A stretch of 64,000 nt of DNA from CAVVSQ01 sp963848825 (GCA_963848825.1 CAWKFA010000008.1:1-64000), one strand, 5' to 3'; shown: positions 19,253 through 30,114, counted from the first letter of the stretch. Notes: generated from the letters alone by a model not told the origin. Translations and numbers: made by a program.

Positions 19253-19333
19253 CAGCCCGTTGAAAAAGGGGACAGGACCCTTCTGCAAGGTGCGATGGCC
19301 AAGGGGTCCTGTCCCCTTTTTCAACGGGCTGCT
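19251..19333. repeat. Long hairpin overlapping the folP stop
   Basis: Arms at 19251-19282 and 19301-19333 (starting AGCAGCCCGTTGAAAAAGGG, mirrored at the end) pair almost perfectly over about 32 bases around an 18-base loop. It could act as a bidirectional terminator between folP and the cyclase gene, but it lacks the usual closing T run on one side. The length suggests a mobile palindromic element. Confidence 0.75.
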
Positions 19334-19374
19334 ACGGCGCGGCTGGGCGATTTCTGGTTCCATGGAAGGCACGG

Positions 19375-20182
19375 ATGCTCACACGGCTCACCCAACTCTA
19401 TGAATCGCTCGGCACCCGCGACGTGGTGCAGATCGCGCTCATTGCCGTTGTGCTTTTCGGCCTCTTGAGAGTGATGGGCAAGTCGTTCGGCACGAGCTCA
19501 TCGCTGGGACGCGGCCTGGGGCTCGTCGTGGTCGGCCTGTTTCTGTTAATCCAGGTGGTAATCGCCAGCCTCGATCTGACGGAACTCGGCGCCGCCCTGG
19601 ATTATTTGTTGGCCGCCATTCTGGTCGGCATGTTGATCATCTTTCAGCCGGAGCTGCGGCGCGGGCTGATGGCCCTGGGCCGCACCAAGTTCTGGCAAAG
19701 CGCCAAGTCCGGACGGCTCGAGCTGGCGGACCCGCTTGCCAACGCGGCCCAGGCCCTGTCGCGCGATTGCATCGGCGCTCTCATCGCCATCCAGCGTGAA
19801 GTAAACCTGGAGCCGTACGCCCAGACGGGCGAGCGCGTCGATGCGCTGGTGTCGGCCGCGCTGCGTGCGCAGTTTCTTCGTGCCCAAAAGTCCACTGCAT
19901 GATGGGGCGATCATCCTCACACGTGGCCGGGTAGTCGCCGCCGGTTGCCAGTTGCCGATGCGGGCGCATGACCAGATCAACGACTCCTCGACGCGGCTCA
20001 ACATGGGCATGCGCCACCGGGCCGCCCTGTGCCTGAGCGAGGAAAGCGACGCCATCGTGCTGGTGGTGAGTGAGGAAACCGGGCGGGTCTCTCTCGCGGT
20101 CGGCGGCCGCTTCGAAGCGGTCCCGCGCGAAAACCTTGCCCTGCGCCTGGCCGCGTTATTGAGTGCGCCAACGGCCGCGTAA
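19375..20182 (+). CDS. cdaA: Diadenylate cyclase (CdaA/DacA type; frameshifted)
   Basis: Makes the second messenger cyclic di-AMP. The N-terminal part has three membrane helices (VVQIALIAVVLFGLLRVM; LGLVVVGLFLLIQVVIASL; LDYLLAAILVGMLIIFQPEL), then the DAC domain. The catalytic DGA motif (SPLHDGAIILTRGRVVAAG) and RHRAA (NMGMRHRAALCLSEESDAIV) are both present after a frame break near 19880. The N-terminal helices, the FQPELRR junction and the following YbbR gene are the standard cdaA arrangement. Start ATG 19375. The activity is well supported; the break is probably an indel error. Confidence 0.93.
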
Positions 20183-20254
20183 CTGATGGCACGCAGGGTG
20201 GGGGGTGCCAACAGGCGCGGGAGCAGCGAGCGCTACGGGGAAGAGGGGGGAATT

Positions 20255-21284
20255 ATGTGGTTCAAGGCCTGGTGGACGACATTTCGTTTCCGGCACACGC
20301 TCCTGGAAATGCTGGTCGCGCTATCGCTGGCGTTTCTGGTGTGGCTCTATACGCATAGCAGGGCACAGGATTCGATCGATCGAGTACAGGTCCCCGTGCT
20401 GATCCAGCTGGCTCCGTCGCAGCGTGACCTGTTTCTCCTCGAAACGAATGGCTCGCCGAACGTCACGGCCTCGTTTGCGGGCCCTTCGTCGCGCATCCGC
20501 GAGTTACGTCACAACCTTCAGCGCGGGCTCGTGCAAGCAACCGTGACGTTGAATGTCGCCGAAGAACGCCTGTCGGAAACGTCGTTTTCCGAGAGTGTCC
20601 ATGTCGAAGCTTCCCATCTGGAAGTGCCTGCGGGCGTGCTGGCGTTTCTCGGTGAGGAACGGGGCGGCATTCCCGTCACGGTACATCGCCTCACCGAACG
20701 GCAATTGCCCGTAAAACTGGATACGACCGGCGAGGTTCGCGTCACACAAATCCACGTCGAGCCGGCCACCGTCCTGGTGCGCGGGCCCAAGCAGGTTCTC
20801 GATCATGCTCAGGTGATTTTGACCAAGCCGTTCGCCATGACGGTGCCCACCAGTGCCGATGGCCTGGTGCGCGACCAGATCGCGCTGGTGTCGGAAATGG
20901 AGGGGCGCGGCGTGGTAACCGCGCCGCGTCTGGTTACCTTTCAGTGTAAAGCCCAGCCCAGGAAGAAAACCTATGAGCTCACCGACGTACCAGTGCGGTT
21001 TGTCTGCCCGGAGCAGTTTCCCTGGCGTGCGCGTTTTCTGCAGGACCAGCCAGGCAAGGTGCGCTCTGCGTCTGCTCGGCCCGGCCGGCGAGGAAGCGCC
21101 GCCCGTGCTGGCCTTCGTCGACCTGACAGGCGCTGCCCTATTTCCGGGCAGAAATTTGGAGCCACTTCGTCTACAATTACCCAAGGACTTCACCCTCGTG
21201 GAAAGCAGCCCTCCGGTAATCTCGTTTTTCCTGGAGGAGCCGGAACGCTCGACGGCGACCATTCAGGCCACGAACGCTCCGTGA
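20255..21284 (+). CDS. YbbR/CdaR-like regulator of the diadenylate cyclase (frameshifted)
   Basis: A membrane-anchored protein (one helix: LEMLVALSLAFLVWLYTHS) followed by YbbR-type beta domains. YbbR/CdaR proteins bind CdaA from outside the membrane and modulate it. The repeats are recognisable around GIPVTVHRLTERQLPVKLDT and QIHVEPATVLVRGPKQVLDH. The last part, GPAGEEAPPVLAFVDLTG to FFLEEPERSTATIQATNAP, is in another frame after a break near 21058. Start ATG 20255 has a GGGGGGA site. glmM, which usually follows in this operon, is absent; proA follows instead. Confidence 0.85.
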
Positions 21285-21322
21285 CAATGCCACTGCCGAA
21301 CAAACGTAGCGACGCCTGAACG

Positions 21323-22579
21323 ATGGATCTTGAAGCTTATTGCGCCGATCTGCGCGCGTGCGCCCGCGCCGCGTCTCGTCTACTGGCCAGCGCCAGCGGC
21401 GCCCGCAAGGACCGCTGGCTCAAAACCGCGGCCGACACCCTGGAAGCACGCACCGACCAGCTCTTGCAAGCCAACGCTCGCGATATCGCCGCGTCCACGG
21501 CTTACGAATTGACGCCGGCCCAGGTGGATCGGCTGCGCTTGACGACCGAACGTATTGGCGCGGCGGCCTCGGGACTGCGCCAGATCGCGGCACTGCCCGA
21601 GCCGATTGGCCGCGTGCTCGATTCGTCCATCCGCCCCAATGGCCTCAAGGTTTACAAGGTCGGCGTACCGCTCGGGGTCATCTTTTTCATTTACGAATCA
21701 AGGCCGAATGTCACCGTCGATGCCGCCGGGCTCTGCGTCAAGGCGGGCAATGCGATCGTGTTGCGCGGCGGCAAGGAAGCGCTCCATTCGAATACCGCGC
21801 TGCACGGCGTGCTACGCGATTGCCTGCGCGGGGCCGAACTGCCCGAGGATGCGGTCCAGCTCGTGACGACCACGGATCGTGGCGTCGTCGGCAAATTGCT
21901 CACGATGGACGCGGACATCGATCTGGTGATCCCGCGCGGGGGCGAAAGCCTGATTCGCCGCGTCGCTCAGGAAGCACGGATGCCCGTGCTCAAGCATTAC
22001 ATGGGCAACTGCCATGTCTATGTGGACCGCGCCGCCGACCTGGCGATGGCGGAGCGAATTATCGTCAACGCCAAGTGCCAGCGTCCGGGAGTCTGCAATG
22101 CCGCCGAAAGCTTGTTGGTGCATGCGGACGTCGCGGGGGCATTTTTGCCGGCGGTGGCGGCGGCCTTGAGTGCCAGGGGGGTGGAATTACGCGGTTGCCC
22201 CATCACGCGGACGTTCGTGCCCGGGGCCAAACTCGCCACGGATGCGGATTATGCCGCCGAATTCCTCGACCTGGTGTTGTCGGTGAAGGTGGTGGCTGAC
22301 CTCGACGATGCCATGGAGCACATCGCCCGCTTCGGTTCGCGGCATACGGAAGCGATTGTCACGGGCGATCTGGCTGCGGCGCAGCGCTTTCTCGATGAGG
22401 TTGACGCGGCGGCGGTTTTGGTGAATGCCAGCACGCGTTTCAACGACGGCTTTGAATTTGGCCTGGGCGCGGAGATCGGCATTAGCACCGATAAATTCCA
22501 CGCGCGCGGGCCGTGCGGTTTACAGGAGTTGTGCTCCTACAAATATATCGTGTATGGTAACGGTCAGGTTCGCGAGTAG
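21323..22579 (+). CDS. proA: Gamma-glutamyl phosphate reductase (proline synthesis)
   Basis: A 418-residue ProA, converting glutamyl-5-phosphate to glutamate-5-semialdehyde with NADPH. Landmarks: VYKVGVPLGVIFFIYESRPN, LRGGKEALHSNTAL, DLVIPRGGESLIRRV, KHYMGNCHVYVD and the catalytic Cys in NAKCQRPGVCNAAE. The C-terminal ARGPCGLQELCSYKYIVYG is also typical. The length is normal and the frame intact. proB, the usual partner, is not in the window. Its placement just after the cyclic-di-AMP genes is notable, because c-di-AMP often controls osmolyte balance and proline is an osmolyte. Confidence 0.95.
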   Translation: MDLEAYCADLRACARAASRLLASASGARKDRWLKTAADTLEARTDQLLQANARDIAASTAYELTPAQVDRLRLTTERIGAAASGLRQIAALPEPIGRVLDSSIRPNGLKVYKVGVPLGVIFFIYESRPNVTVDAAGLCVKAGNAIVLRGGKEALHSNTALHGVLRDCLRGAELPEDAVQLVTTTDRGVVGKLLTMDADIDLVIPRGGESLIRRVAQEARMPVLKHYMGNCHVYVDRAADLAMAERIIVNAKCQRPGVCNAAESLLVHADVAGAFLPAVAAALSARGVELRGCPITRTFVPGAKLATDADYAAEFLDLVLSVKVVADLDDAMEHIARFGSRHTEAIVTGDLAAAQRFLDEVDAAAVLVNASTRFNDGFEFGLGAEIGISTDKFHARGPCGLQELCSYKYIVYGNGQVRE

Positions 22580-22601
22580 CGGGTGCCGGCTGGAACAGCT
22601 C

Positions 22602-24176
22602 ATGATTTTCCCCCTGATAGTGGCCATCGTGTTGCCCATGCTGCTGGCGACGGCTTTTTTGCTAGGCCGCCACTTGCCGCGGCGGCGAGGACCGGCGGAT
22701 CAATTCTCGCCCGTCACGCGCCAGCACTTCGAGATTTTTCAAGGCGGACAAATGAACGAAGCAGCCGTCGAGGCTGCCAAGCGGAACTTTCGCGAGCTGC
22801 TTGAACGGGGCGAAGAACACAAGGTGGAAGCCAGCCTGCGTGCCGGCATGCATTTCGTCTTTCAGGTACGCGCCCTGGCGGAGATCGGCACGGAGACCGC
22901 CGGTAGAATCCTCGAACGTCAACTGCAGCGGCACCTGACGGACGATCATCTCGAACAGTCCTGGTACTGGATCGACCTGGCCGGCAGCCTGCGCGCCCTC
23001 AATCGTGAGGAAAGCTTGCCCCATTTGTTACGCTGCGCCGGGGCGGCTTGCGAAGTACCGCTGGGCCATTTCTTCGCCGCGGAAACGGTCTGTTTTCTGG
23101 GCTTCGCCGGCTATCTACGCCAGGCCGACACTGCCCTGGGGCGGGCCGCGTTGCGGCTCTTGCATCGCGCCCTGGAAGGGCTGCGTCATGGCTTGCCGCC
23201 GCACGTCGTGGCAGAAGCCCGGCTTGGGGAAATGCTCGAAAACCTGTGGGACAATCGGCCCGATGGCTTTCATCCGCTGCTCGTGCGCGTGGCCCATGAG
23301 ACGGTACGTTTTCTCCGCCGCGTACCGCATGCACGGGCGGCGTTTGGGCAGGACCAAAATGAAGTGGAGGCTTTCGACTGGCAACATTCACGGCTGGCGG
23401 CGCTGGAGCCGATCTTTGTCGAGTTCCTTGAAGAGGCGCCCGCGGAGCTCAGGAAACAGCTTGGTGAGGCGCGGGACCAATATCTGGAAGATTTGCTGGG
23501 CGCCCTCGTGGATTTGAAGGTCGATGCGGCCCCGGAAGTCCTGGACCTTTTGCAACGAAGCCGGCCAGGCGTCAATGACCTGGCGGTGCAGTCGCTTACC
23601 TGGTCGAAGAACCAGCGTGCCGCGAAGTGGTTGCGGGAATACGCCGCTCGCCAGGTGCCGATGCAGCGCCGTGGACAATGGCGGCCGCGGCCCTTTTCGC
23701 CCGCCCGCCCCTCGCTTCCTGATGAAGTTCCCTACCAGACGGTATTGCGGGCGCTGCGTGGGCACCCCAGCGAGGAAACAGAAGCGTTCTTGATGCTCGC
23801 CGCCAGAGATTGGGACCCGATCTTCCGCGTCGCGGCGTTTGCCAGCTTTGGCTGGTGGGAGCCCCTTTTGAAAACAGCCGTGCAAGAGGCACTTGCTGTT
23901 GGCCGCCGCGATCCCAGCCCCGATGTGCGGCAAGCCGCCCGCGCGGCGCTGGCCAGGCTCGGGGAACGCGCGGCGCTGCGCTGGTTTCGTCAGGGCCTCA
24001 TCGCCCAGGACCCCGCGCAGGTCCAGGAAGCGGTGCAGGTCATTGCCAATGAAGGACTCACGCTACTCTGGCCGGACCTGGATCGCCTCGCCGATGCCGA
24101 CTCGCCGGAAATTGCGCAGCTGGCGCGCGAAGCGCTCGAACGCATGGCGGAGGACATGGACCAACACAGTTCGTAA
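22602..24176 (+). CDS. HEAT-like repeat protein with N-terminal membrane anchor
   Basis: A 524-residue protein that I cannot place in a named family. ATG 22602 begins a membrane segment (MIFPLIVAIVLPMLLATAFL). A helical region follows, with HEAT-like units such as EEILERQLQ-type helices near residue 100-130 and SPDVRQAARAALARLGERAA near residue 440-460. The pattern of paired helices rich in Leu, Ala and Arg suggests a scaffold for protein contacts. An alternative is a PBS-lyase/HEAT phycobilisome-like domain. It ends the co-directional block. The frame is intact. Confidence 0.6.
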   Translation: MIFPLIVAIVLPMLLATAFLLGRHLPRRRGPADQFSPVTRQHFEIFQGGQMNEAAVEAAKRNFRELLERGEEHKVEASLRAGMHFVFQVRALAEIGTETAGRILERQLQRHLTDDHLEQSWYWIDLAGSLRALNREESLPHLLRCAGAACEVPLGHFFAAETVCFLGFAGYLRQADTALGRAALRLLHRALEGLRHGLPPHVVAEARLGEMLENLWDNRPDGFHPLLVRVAHETVRFLRRVPHARAAFGQDQNEVEAFDWQHSRLAALEPIFVEFLEEAPAELRKQLGEARDQYLEDLLGALVDLKVDAAPEVLDLLQRSRPGVNDLAVQSLTWSKNQRAAKWLREYAARQVPMQRRGQWRPRPFSPARPSLPDEVPYQTVLRALRGHPSEETEAFLMLAARDWDPIFRVAAFASFGWWEPLLKTAVQEALAVGRRDPSPDVRQAARAALARLGERAALRWFRQGLIAQDPAQVQEAVQVIANEGLTLLWPDLDRLADADSPEIAQLAREALERMAEDMDQHSS

Positions 24177-24235
24177 GAGGCTGGCCCAGAGTTTTCATGC
24201 ATTGGCTGACCTCTAGGCACAAGAGCATGGTAGTA

Positions 24236-24349
24236 TTCGTCCCCTGCCACCTTGCGTGGCAGGAACGCAAGGTCTGTGGCTAGAGGTGAGCGTGGAGGTT
24301 TTCGTCCCCTGCCACCTTGCGTGGCAGGAACGTAAGGTCTGTGGCTAGA
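24236..24349 (-). repeat. Two inverted copies of the hairpin repeat
   Basis: Units at 24236-24284 and 24301-24349 (TTCGTCCCCTGCCACCTTGC and following) are near-identical and spaced 65 bases apart. They are the reverse complement of the core of the six-copy array to the right, so the two blocks face each other across about 50 bases. Confidence 0.85.
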
Positions 24350-24401
24350 ACACGGTGGTGACCAAAAAAAGGACGCGCGCGATGGTGCAGCCTAGCTCGC
24401 G

Positions 24402-24803
24402 GACCTTTCGTTCCTGCCACGCGAGGTGGCAGGGGACGGGGACGGGCGGCTTGATTTGTTTAGCTGTAGACCTTTCGTTCCTGCCACGCGAGGTGGCAGG
24501 GGACGGGGACGGGCAGCTTGATTTGTTTAGCTGTAGACCTTTCGTTCCTGCCACGCAAGGTGGCAGGGGACGGGGACGGGCGGCTTGATTTGTTTAGCTG
24601 CGGACCTTTCGTTCCTGCCACGCAAGGTGGCAGGGGACGAGGACGGGCGGCTTGGTTTGTTTAGCTGTAGACCTTTCGTTCCTGCCACGCGAGGTGGCAG
24701 GGGACGGGGACGGGCGGCTTGATTTGTTTAGCTGTAGACCTTTCGTTCCTGCCACGCAAGGTGGCAGAGGACGGGGCGGGCCGGCTTGGTTTTTCTAGCT
24801 ATC
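24402..24803 (+). repeat. Six tandem copies of a 67-bp hairpin repeat
   Basis: Units begin with GACCTTTCGTTCCTG at 24402, 24469, 24536, 24603, 24670 and 24737, exactly 67 bases apart. Each contains the palindrome CCTGCCAC-GCRAG-GTGGCAGG followed by GGACGGGGACGGGCGGCTTG and a T-rich tail. Copies differ at a few positions only (GCGAG/GCAAG, CGGC/CAGC, TGTA/TGCG). 67 is not a multiple of three, and the unit has no convincing coding content, so it is noncoding. With the inverted pair to the left, the whole 24177-24900 gap is repeat-derived apart from its AT-rich end (24810-24900), which probably holds the promoter of the next gene. Confidence 0.9.
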
Positions 24804-24900
24804 GACGCATCCCCGATTACATTTCTAATTTCATTGAAAATCAGCGCGGGTAAATCTCGATATTAGAAGGTAAACCAGTCGTCGTTCTGGGAAGAACGTC

Positions 24901-25185
24901 ATGCGCACGTCAATTTGGCCAAAATGGCTGTGCTGGGCATTCTTGGTGCCCGGACTCGCCGGTTGCCAGAATTATTTTGGCACCCAGGGACCGCCGCATG
25001 ATCCGCTCTTCCTTTCCAAGATACCCACCACTGGCAAAGCGGAATTTACTTCACCCGTCGCCTTCGCCTATCTGGAACCCAGCATGCCCCGGGACCCCTT
25101 TGCCCAGGATGCAGGCATTCTCGCCGATAAAAACGGTGACAGGGTTTCTGGAACGCTCACCAATCGTATAAAAGATCAGGAATAA
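24901..25185 (+). CDS. Small predicted lipoprotein
   Basis: A 94-residue protein from ATG 24901 with a GGAAGAACG site upstream. The N-terminus is a signal peptide with lipobox (LVPGLAGCQNYFG). The mature part (about 70 residues, PPHDPLFLSKIPTTGKAEFT and onward) has no recognisable domain. It precedes the OPT transporter by 124 bases and could be cotranscribed with it. Function unknown. Confidence 0.65.
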   Translation: MRTSIWPKWLCWAFLVPGLAGCQNYFGTQGPPHDPLFLSKIPTTGKAEFTSPVAFAYLEPSMPRDPFAQDAGILADKNGDRVSGTLTNRIKDQE

Positions 25186-25308
25186 CGAACGTCCCAGCCC
25201 ACGCGGCCACGCCTACGCGCGGACAGGCCGCTGTTGTCGCGCCGCGGCTGGGCGGGACACGTTTGCGCACTCTACGCGTTGCCATCCTCCCAACCAGGAG
25301 CATGCTCC

Positions 25309-27877
25309 ATGTCTACCGTCACGGAACCAGCGGCCGCGCACGAACCTTACGTCCCCGACGCCGTGAGGATGCCCGAGTTCACCTGGTCGGCGGTCCTCGT
25401 CGGCGCCGTGCTGGGAATTGTCTTCGGCGCCTCGTCGCTTTATCTCGTGCTCAAGGTGGGCATGACGGTGTCGGCGTCCATTCCCGTCGCGGTGTTATCG
25501 ATCACGCTTTTCCGCTGGCTCGGCACCACCTTCGGGATTCGCCGGGCGACGATCCTGGAAAACAATATCGTCCAGACCACAGGTTCGGCCGGCGAGTCGA
25601 TCGCCTTCGGCGTGGGCGTGACCATGCCCGCGCTGATGCTCATCGGTTTTGAAATGGAATGGACACGCGTGCTGGTGGTGTCCGTCCTGGGCGGCCTGCT
25701 GGGCGTCTTGATGATGATCCCGCTGCGCCGGGCATTTATCGTCAACCTGCACGGCAAGCCGGGGGAAAAAGGAACGCTGCTCTATCCCGAAGGGACCGCC
25801 TGTGCCCAGGTGCTCATCACCGGCGAAAAAGGGGGAACGAGCGGCAAAACCGTCTTCATCGGCTTCGGGCTGGCCTTCGCGCATAAATTCATTACCGAAG
25901 GCATGAATCTTTTGATAACTACCCTGGACATTCCCCTCAAACTGGGCAGGGATGCCACGGATGCATTTAGCCGGGTCGCCAAGATATCCAGCGACATGGC
26001 TTCCGAACTTCTGGGCGTCGGCTATATCATCGGCGTACGCACGGCCGCGGTCATGATGGCCGGCGCGGTGCTGGGCGGCCTGGTGCTGACACCCACGATT
26101 GCCATGTCCTCGGACAATGCCGACATGGATACGGGCGACATCTACAAGAATTACATGCGCTTCATCGGGGCGGGTTGCGTGGCGGCGGCCGGGATCATCA
26201 GCATGGGAAGGACCTTGCCGATGATTGTGCGTTCCTTCTCGTCCGGACTGGGCAGCTTGCGGGGCGGCGGCGATCCTTCGGCCCCCAGGGAGGCACGCCG
26301 CACGGAGGATGACATGTCGCCACGTATCGTCCTCGGCGGCAGCATCATCCTGTTGGCGCTGCTCAGCTTTTTTCTCATGCGCGAGGTCGATCCCTTCAGC
26401 GCGGTTCTCGGCGCCTCGCTGGTGCTCGTCTTTGGCTTTCTGTTTGTCACGGTGTCGTCGCGGCTTACTGGCGAAATTGGTTCGTCGTCCAATCCGATAT
26501 CGGGCATGACCGTGGCTACCTTGTTGCTCACGTGCTTGATCTTTCTGGCCCTGGGCATGACGAGTCCGGTGGAAGCAGTGCTCGCACTCTCGATCGGCGG
26601 TGTCGTGTGCATCGCCGCGTCCAATGGCGGCACCACGTCGCAAGACCTCAAAACCGGCTTTTTGGTCGGCGCCACGCCGCGACTGCAGCAGTGGGCGATT
26701 CTCTTCGGCGCACTCACCTCCGCCATCGTCATCGGCGGTACCTTGCTGCTCTTCAACACCGTCGGCACCGTTTACAGCCAGCGCAACCTGCCGGCCGTGA
26801 ACCTCAAGGACCGCCTGGCCGACTTCAAGGAAAGCGAAGTTTACGAAGGGGAGACCTTCAGGGTCTGGCGACCGAGCGAAGAAAGAAACCTTGCCATCCG
26901 GTTTGGAGCCAGGCCAAACCGTGGAGATCAAGCCGGGCAAATATCTCGTCGATGCCCTGGGCCAGGTTTGTTACCTTGTCGACCCGACCATAACAGGGGA
27001 ATTCGAGTACCGCGACGAATTCGTTCCACTTACCCAACCAGGCGGGCCACTTGAGCGCCGAGGAACTCAAACAGCTTACGCACTGGGTCGCCCTTCGCCC
27101 CAATAATGAAAAGGCGCCGGAGGCCCTCGTCTATTACCGGCTGTGGAAGAATGACAAGGCGAACGAGCAGCAGCCGGGGGCCGTGCTTGATCCCAAAAAG
27201 AAAACAGAGCCTTATAACGCGCAGGTGCCAGAAGGCACTTACCTGGTCGATAAGGACGGTCGCGTCACGCATGAGGACAAGGAAAAGAAAGTCTCGATGA
27301 AGTTCAAGGCGCCCAAGACGCAGGTCATGGGGATCATTATCAACGGCCTCTTGCAGAATAATCTCAACTGGGCGCTCGTACTGATCGGGGCCTTCATCGC
27401 GATCATGCTCGAGTTATGCGGCATCTCGTCGCTGGCGTTCGCGGTCGGCGTTTATATCCCCATGCAGTATTCGACGCCGATCTTTCTCGGCGGGCTGGTA
27501 CGCTGGTTTGTTGACGGCCATTCGGCGCGGCGGGCCCGTAAGGAAGCACGCAAAGCGCCGGCGACGAGGCGGGTCGGGCGGAAGCCGAGGTGCGCGCAAT
27601 TGCGCGCAATGAATCCAGCCCGGGTGTTTTGTTGGCTTCCGGTCTTATCGCCGGCGGCAGTCTCGGCGGCGTGTTGATTGCCTTCATGAACATCGTCCCT
27701 GGCCTTACCGAGTCGATCGATCTGACAAAACCCACGGCGGCTCTCTTTGGAGGTAAACCCGATAGCCCGGCACTGGCCCAGATGGTGCTCGGTGCCGTCC
27801 TCTTCGCGGCGCTGGGGCTCACGCTCCTCCTGGCGGGAATGGGAAAACTTTTCAAGCCGGAAAGAGACATACAATAA
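25309..27877 (+). CDS. OPT family oligopeptide transporter (frameshifted)
   Basis: A large polytopic inner-membrane protein of the OPT family, proton-coupled carriers of oligopeptides or metal chelates. Many hydrophobic helices are visible, with typical segments FTWSAVLVGAVLGIVFGASS, IVQTTGSAGESIAFGVGVTM, LYPEGTACAQVLITGEKGG and GGTTSQDLKTGFLVGATPR. Start ATG 25309 (MSTVTEPAAA) has AGGAG upstream. The frame breaks near 26885, 27045 and 27580, and the remaining pieces (MGIIINGLLQNNLNWALVLI; ASGLIAGGSLGGVLIAFMN) continue the family pattern to the stop at 27877. A soluble insertion of about 130 residues (26790-27310), including a DKDGRVTHEDKEKK stretch, sits between helices. Substrate unknown. 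Confidence 0.85.
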
Positions 27878-27925
27878 CGTTCGAGCAACACAGGGAGCAT
27901 TCAAATAAGGGAGGGCCTCACCACG

Positions 27926-30010
27926 ATGAAACGTCTTTTATTCACCCCTATCCTCGTACTTTTGGCGCTGCCCATGACTACCAACGTACTTCACGCCGAC
28001 GAAGGCATGTGGCTTTTCAACAATCCGCCTCGCCAGCTTCTCAAGGAGAAATACGGCTTCGATCCGACCGATGAGTGGCTGACGCATGTGCAGAAGTCGT
28101 CGGTCCGCTTCAATTCCGGCGGTTCCGGGTCGTTTGTGTCCGCGGATGGCCTGGTCATGACCAACCACCACGTGGGTCTCGGCGCTCTGCAAAAACTCAG
28201 CAAGCGTGGCAAGGATTATGTCAAGGATGGCTTTTGCGCGAGACGCAAGAGGAGGAGTTCAAATCGATCGATGAAGAGCTGAATGTCCTCATGGAAATCG
28301 TGGACGTCACCGCCGACGTGAAGAACGCCGTGAAGCCGGACATGACGGCGGAAGAGGCCTTCGTGGCGCGGCGAGCCGTCATCGCCAACATCGAGAGCGC
28401 TTCCAAGACAAAGACCGGCCTACGCAGCAACGTCATCACGCTTTATCAGGGGGGCCAGTATCATCTCTATCGCTTCAAACGGTATACCGACGTCCGTCTG
28501 GTCTTTGCCCCGGAACAGCAGATCGCCTTTTACGGCGGCGACGCCGACAATTTCGCTTATCCGCGTTATGACCTCGATATGTGTTTCTTTCGCGTCTACG
28601 AGGATGGCAAGCCGGCCAAAATCGAGCATTATCTTAAATGGAGCCCGGCCGGAGCCAAGGAAAACGAGCTGGTGTTCGTTTCGGGCCATCCCGGTCATAC
28701 CGACCGGCTCAACACGGTCGCCGAGCTTGAATATCTGCGCGACATCGGCTTCCCCTTTTTGCTACAGCGCCTCAATCGTTTGGAGGTGATGCTGTCGGTC
28801 TATAGTGGCCAGGGGGAAGAATATGAACGCAAGGCCAAGGACCTGCTGTTCGGCGTCGCCAATAGCCGCAAGGCGCGTGAGGGGGGCCTGGCCGGTTTGC
28901 AAGACCCGGCACTCATGGCCAAGAAGCGTGCCGAGGAAAAGGACCTCCGCGCTGCCGTCGAAGGGGACCCGAAGCTGAAGGACGTGCGCGGCGCCTGGGA
29001 TGTTATTGCCAAGGTGCAGGAGGTACGGGCGGTGAACATCAAGAAATACTCCATGCTCGAAGGAGGCGCCGGCTTCAACACCGCGCTCTTCGGCTATGCG
29101 CACGCTGGTCCGCGCCGCCGAGGAATTTCCCAAGATCGACGATCAACGTTTGTCGGAGTTCAATGAATCGGACAAGCCGTCGCTCGAGCTGCGGCTGTTT
29201 TCCGAACGCCCGCTTTATACCGATTTTGAGCTGGCCAAGCTGGCGGATTCATTGGCCTGGCTGTGTGAAATCCTTGGCTACAATACGCCAGTCGTCCAGG
29301 AGGTTCTGGCGGGGAAATCGCCGCGCAAGCGCGCCGCCGAGTTGATAAACGGAACGAAACTCTTCGACGTGGCCCAACGCCGGGCCCTGTATGACGGCGG
29401 CCAGAAGGCTATCGATGCCTCCGGCGACGCCATGATTCGTCTAGCCAAGATCGTCGACAAGGAAAGCCGGGCCGTGCGCAAAATCATGGAAAATCAACTG
29501 GAAGAGCCGAAACGGCAGGCTTACGACAAGATCGCCCGCGCCAAATTTTCGGTGGAGGGTACCAAGGCCTATCCGGACGCCACCTTCACCCTGCGGCTGG
29601 CGTTCGGCACCGTCAAGGGCTATGTGGAAGCAGGCAAAAAGATCCCCTTTGAAACGACCTTCGCCGGGCTTTATGAAAAGGCCAAGGAGCAAAATAACAA
29701 ATATCCCTTTGACTTGCCCAAGCTCTGGCTGGAGCGCAAAGCAAACTTGAACCTGAAGACGCCCTTCAATTTCGTCTGCACGGCCGACATTATCGGCGGT
29801 AATTCCGGGAGCCCTGTCATCAACAAGAAGGGGGAAGTCGTCGGCTTGATCTTCGACGGCAACATCCAATCCTTGGTGCTGGATTTCGCCTTCACCGATG
29901 AACAAGCGCGTGCCGTCTCCGTATGCTCGACCGCCATTCCCGAGGCACTCCGCGCCATTTACGACGCCGGCTTTCTGGCGGACGAGATCGTCGGTGGACG
30001 AAGAAAGTAG
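27926..30010 (+). CDS. S46 family dipeptidyl-peptidase (frameshifted)
   Basis: An exported serine peptidase of family S46 (dipeptidyl-peptidase 7/11 type), which removes dipeptides from peptide N-termini in the periplasm. It has a signal peptide (LLFTPILVLLALPMTTNVL), then DEGMWLFNNPP and the catalytic His in GLVMTNHHVGLGALQ. The middle includes GGDADNFAYPRYDLDMCFFR, and the nucleophile Ser is in IGGNSGSPVINKKGEVVGL. Frame breaks are near 28232 and 29093. Together with the neighbouring OPT transporter it suggests peptide scavenging. A terminator follows. Confidence 0.9.
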
Positions 30011-30114
30011 CGATGTTGTCATGATCGGCGTCGTGATCCGCCGGGGTTGCGACGCTGAACGTGACATCCCAAGTTAATAGGCGCGTCGCCAGGCTTCTCG
30101 AGAGCCTATCCAAC

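Noticed and set aside
24402..24803. CRISPR-like array
   Set aside because: The full 67-base unit repeats with only scattered substitutions. There are no variable spacers and no cas genes nearby.
25495..26940. Minus-strand open frame of 481 codons
   Set aside because: It is the shadow of the OPT transporter; its protein is His/Asp/Gln-rich without domains.
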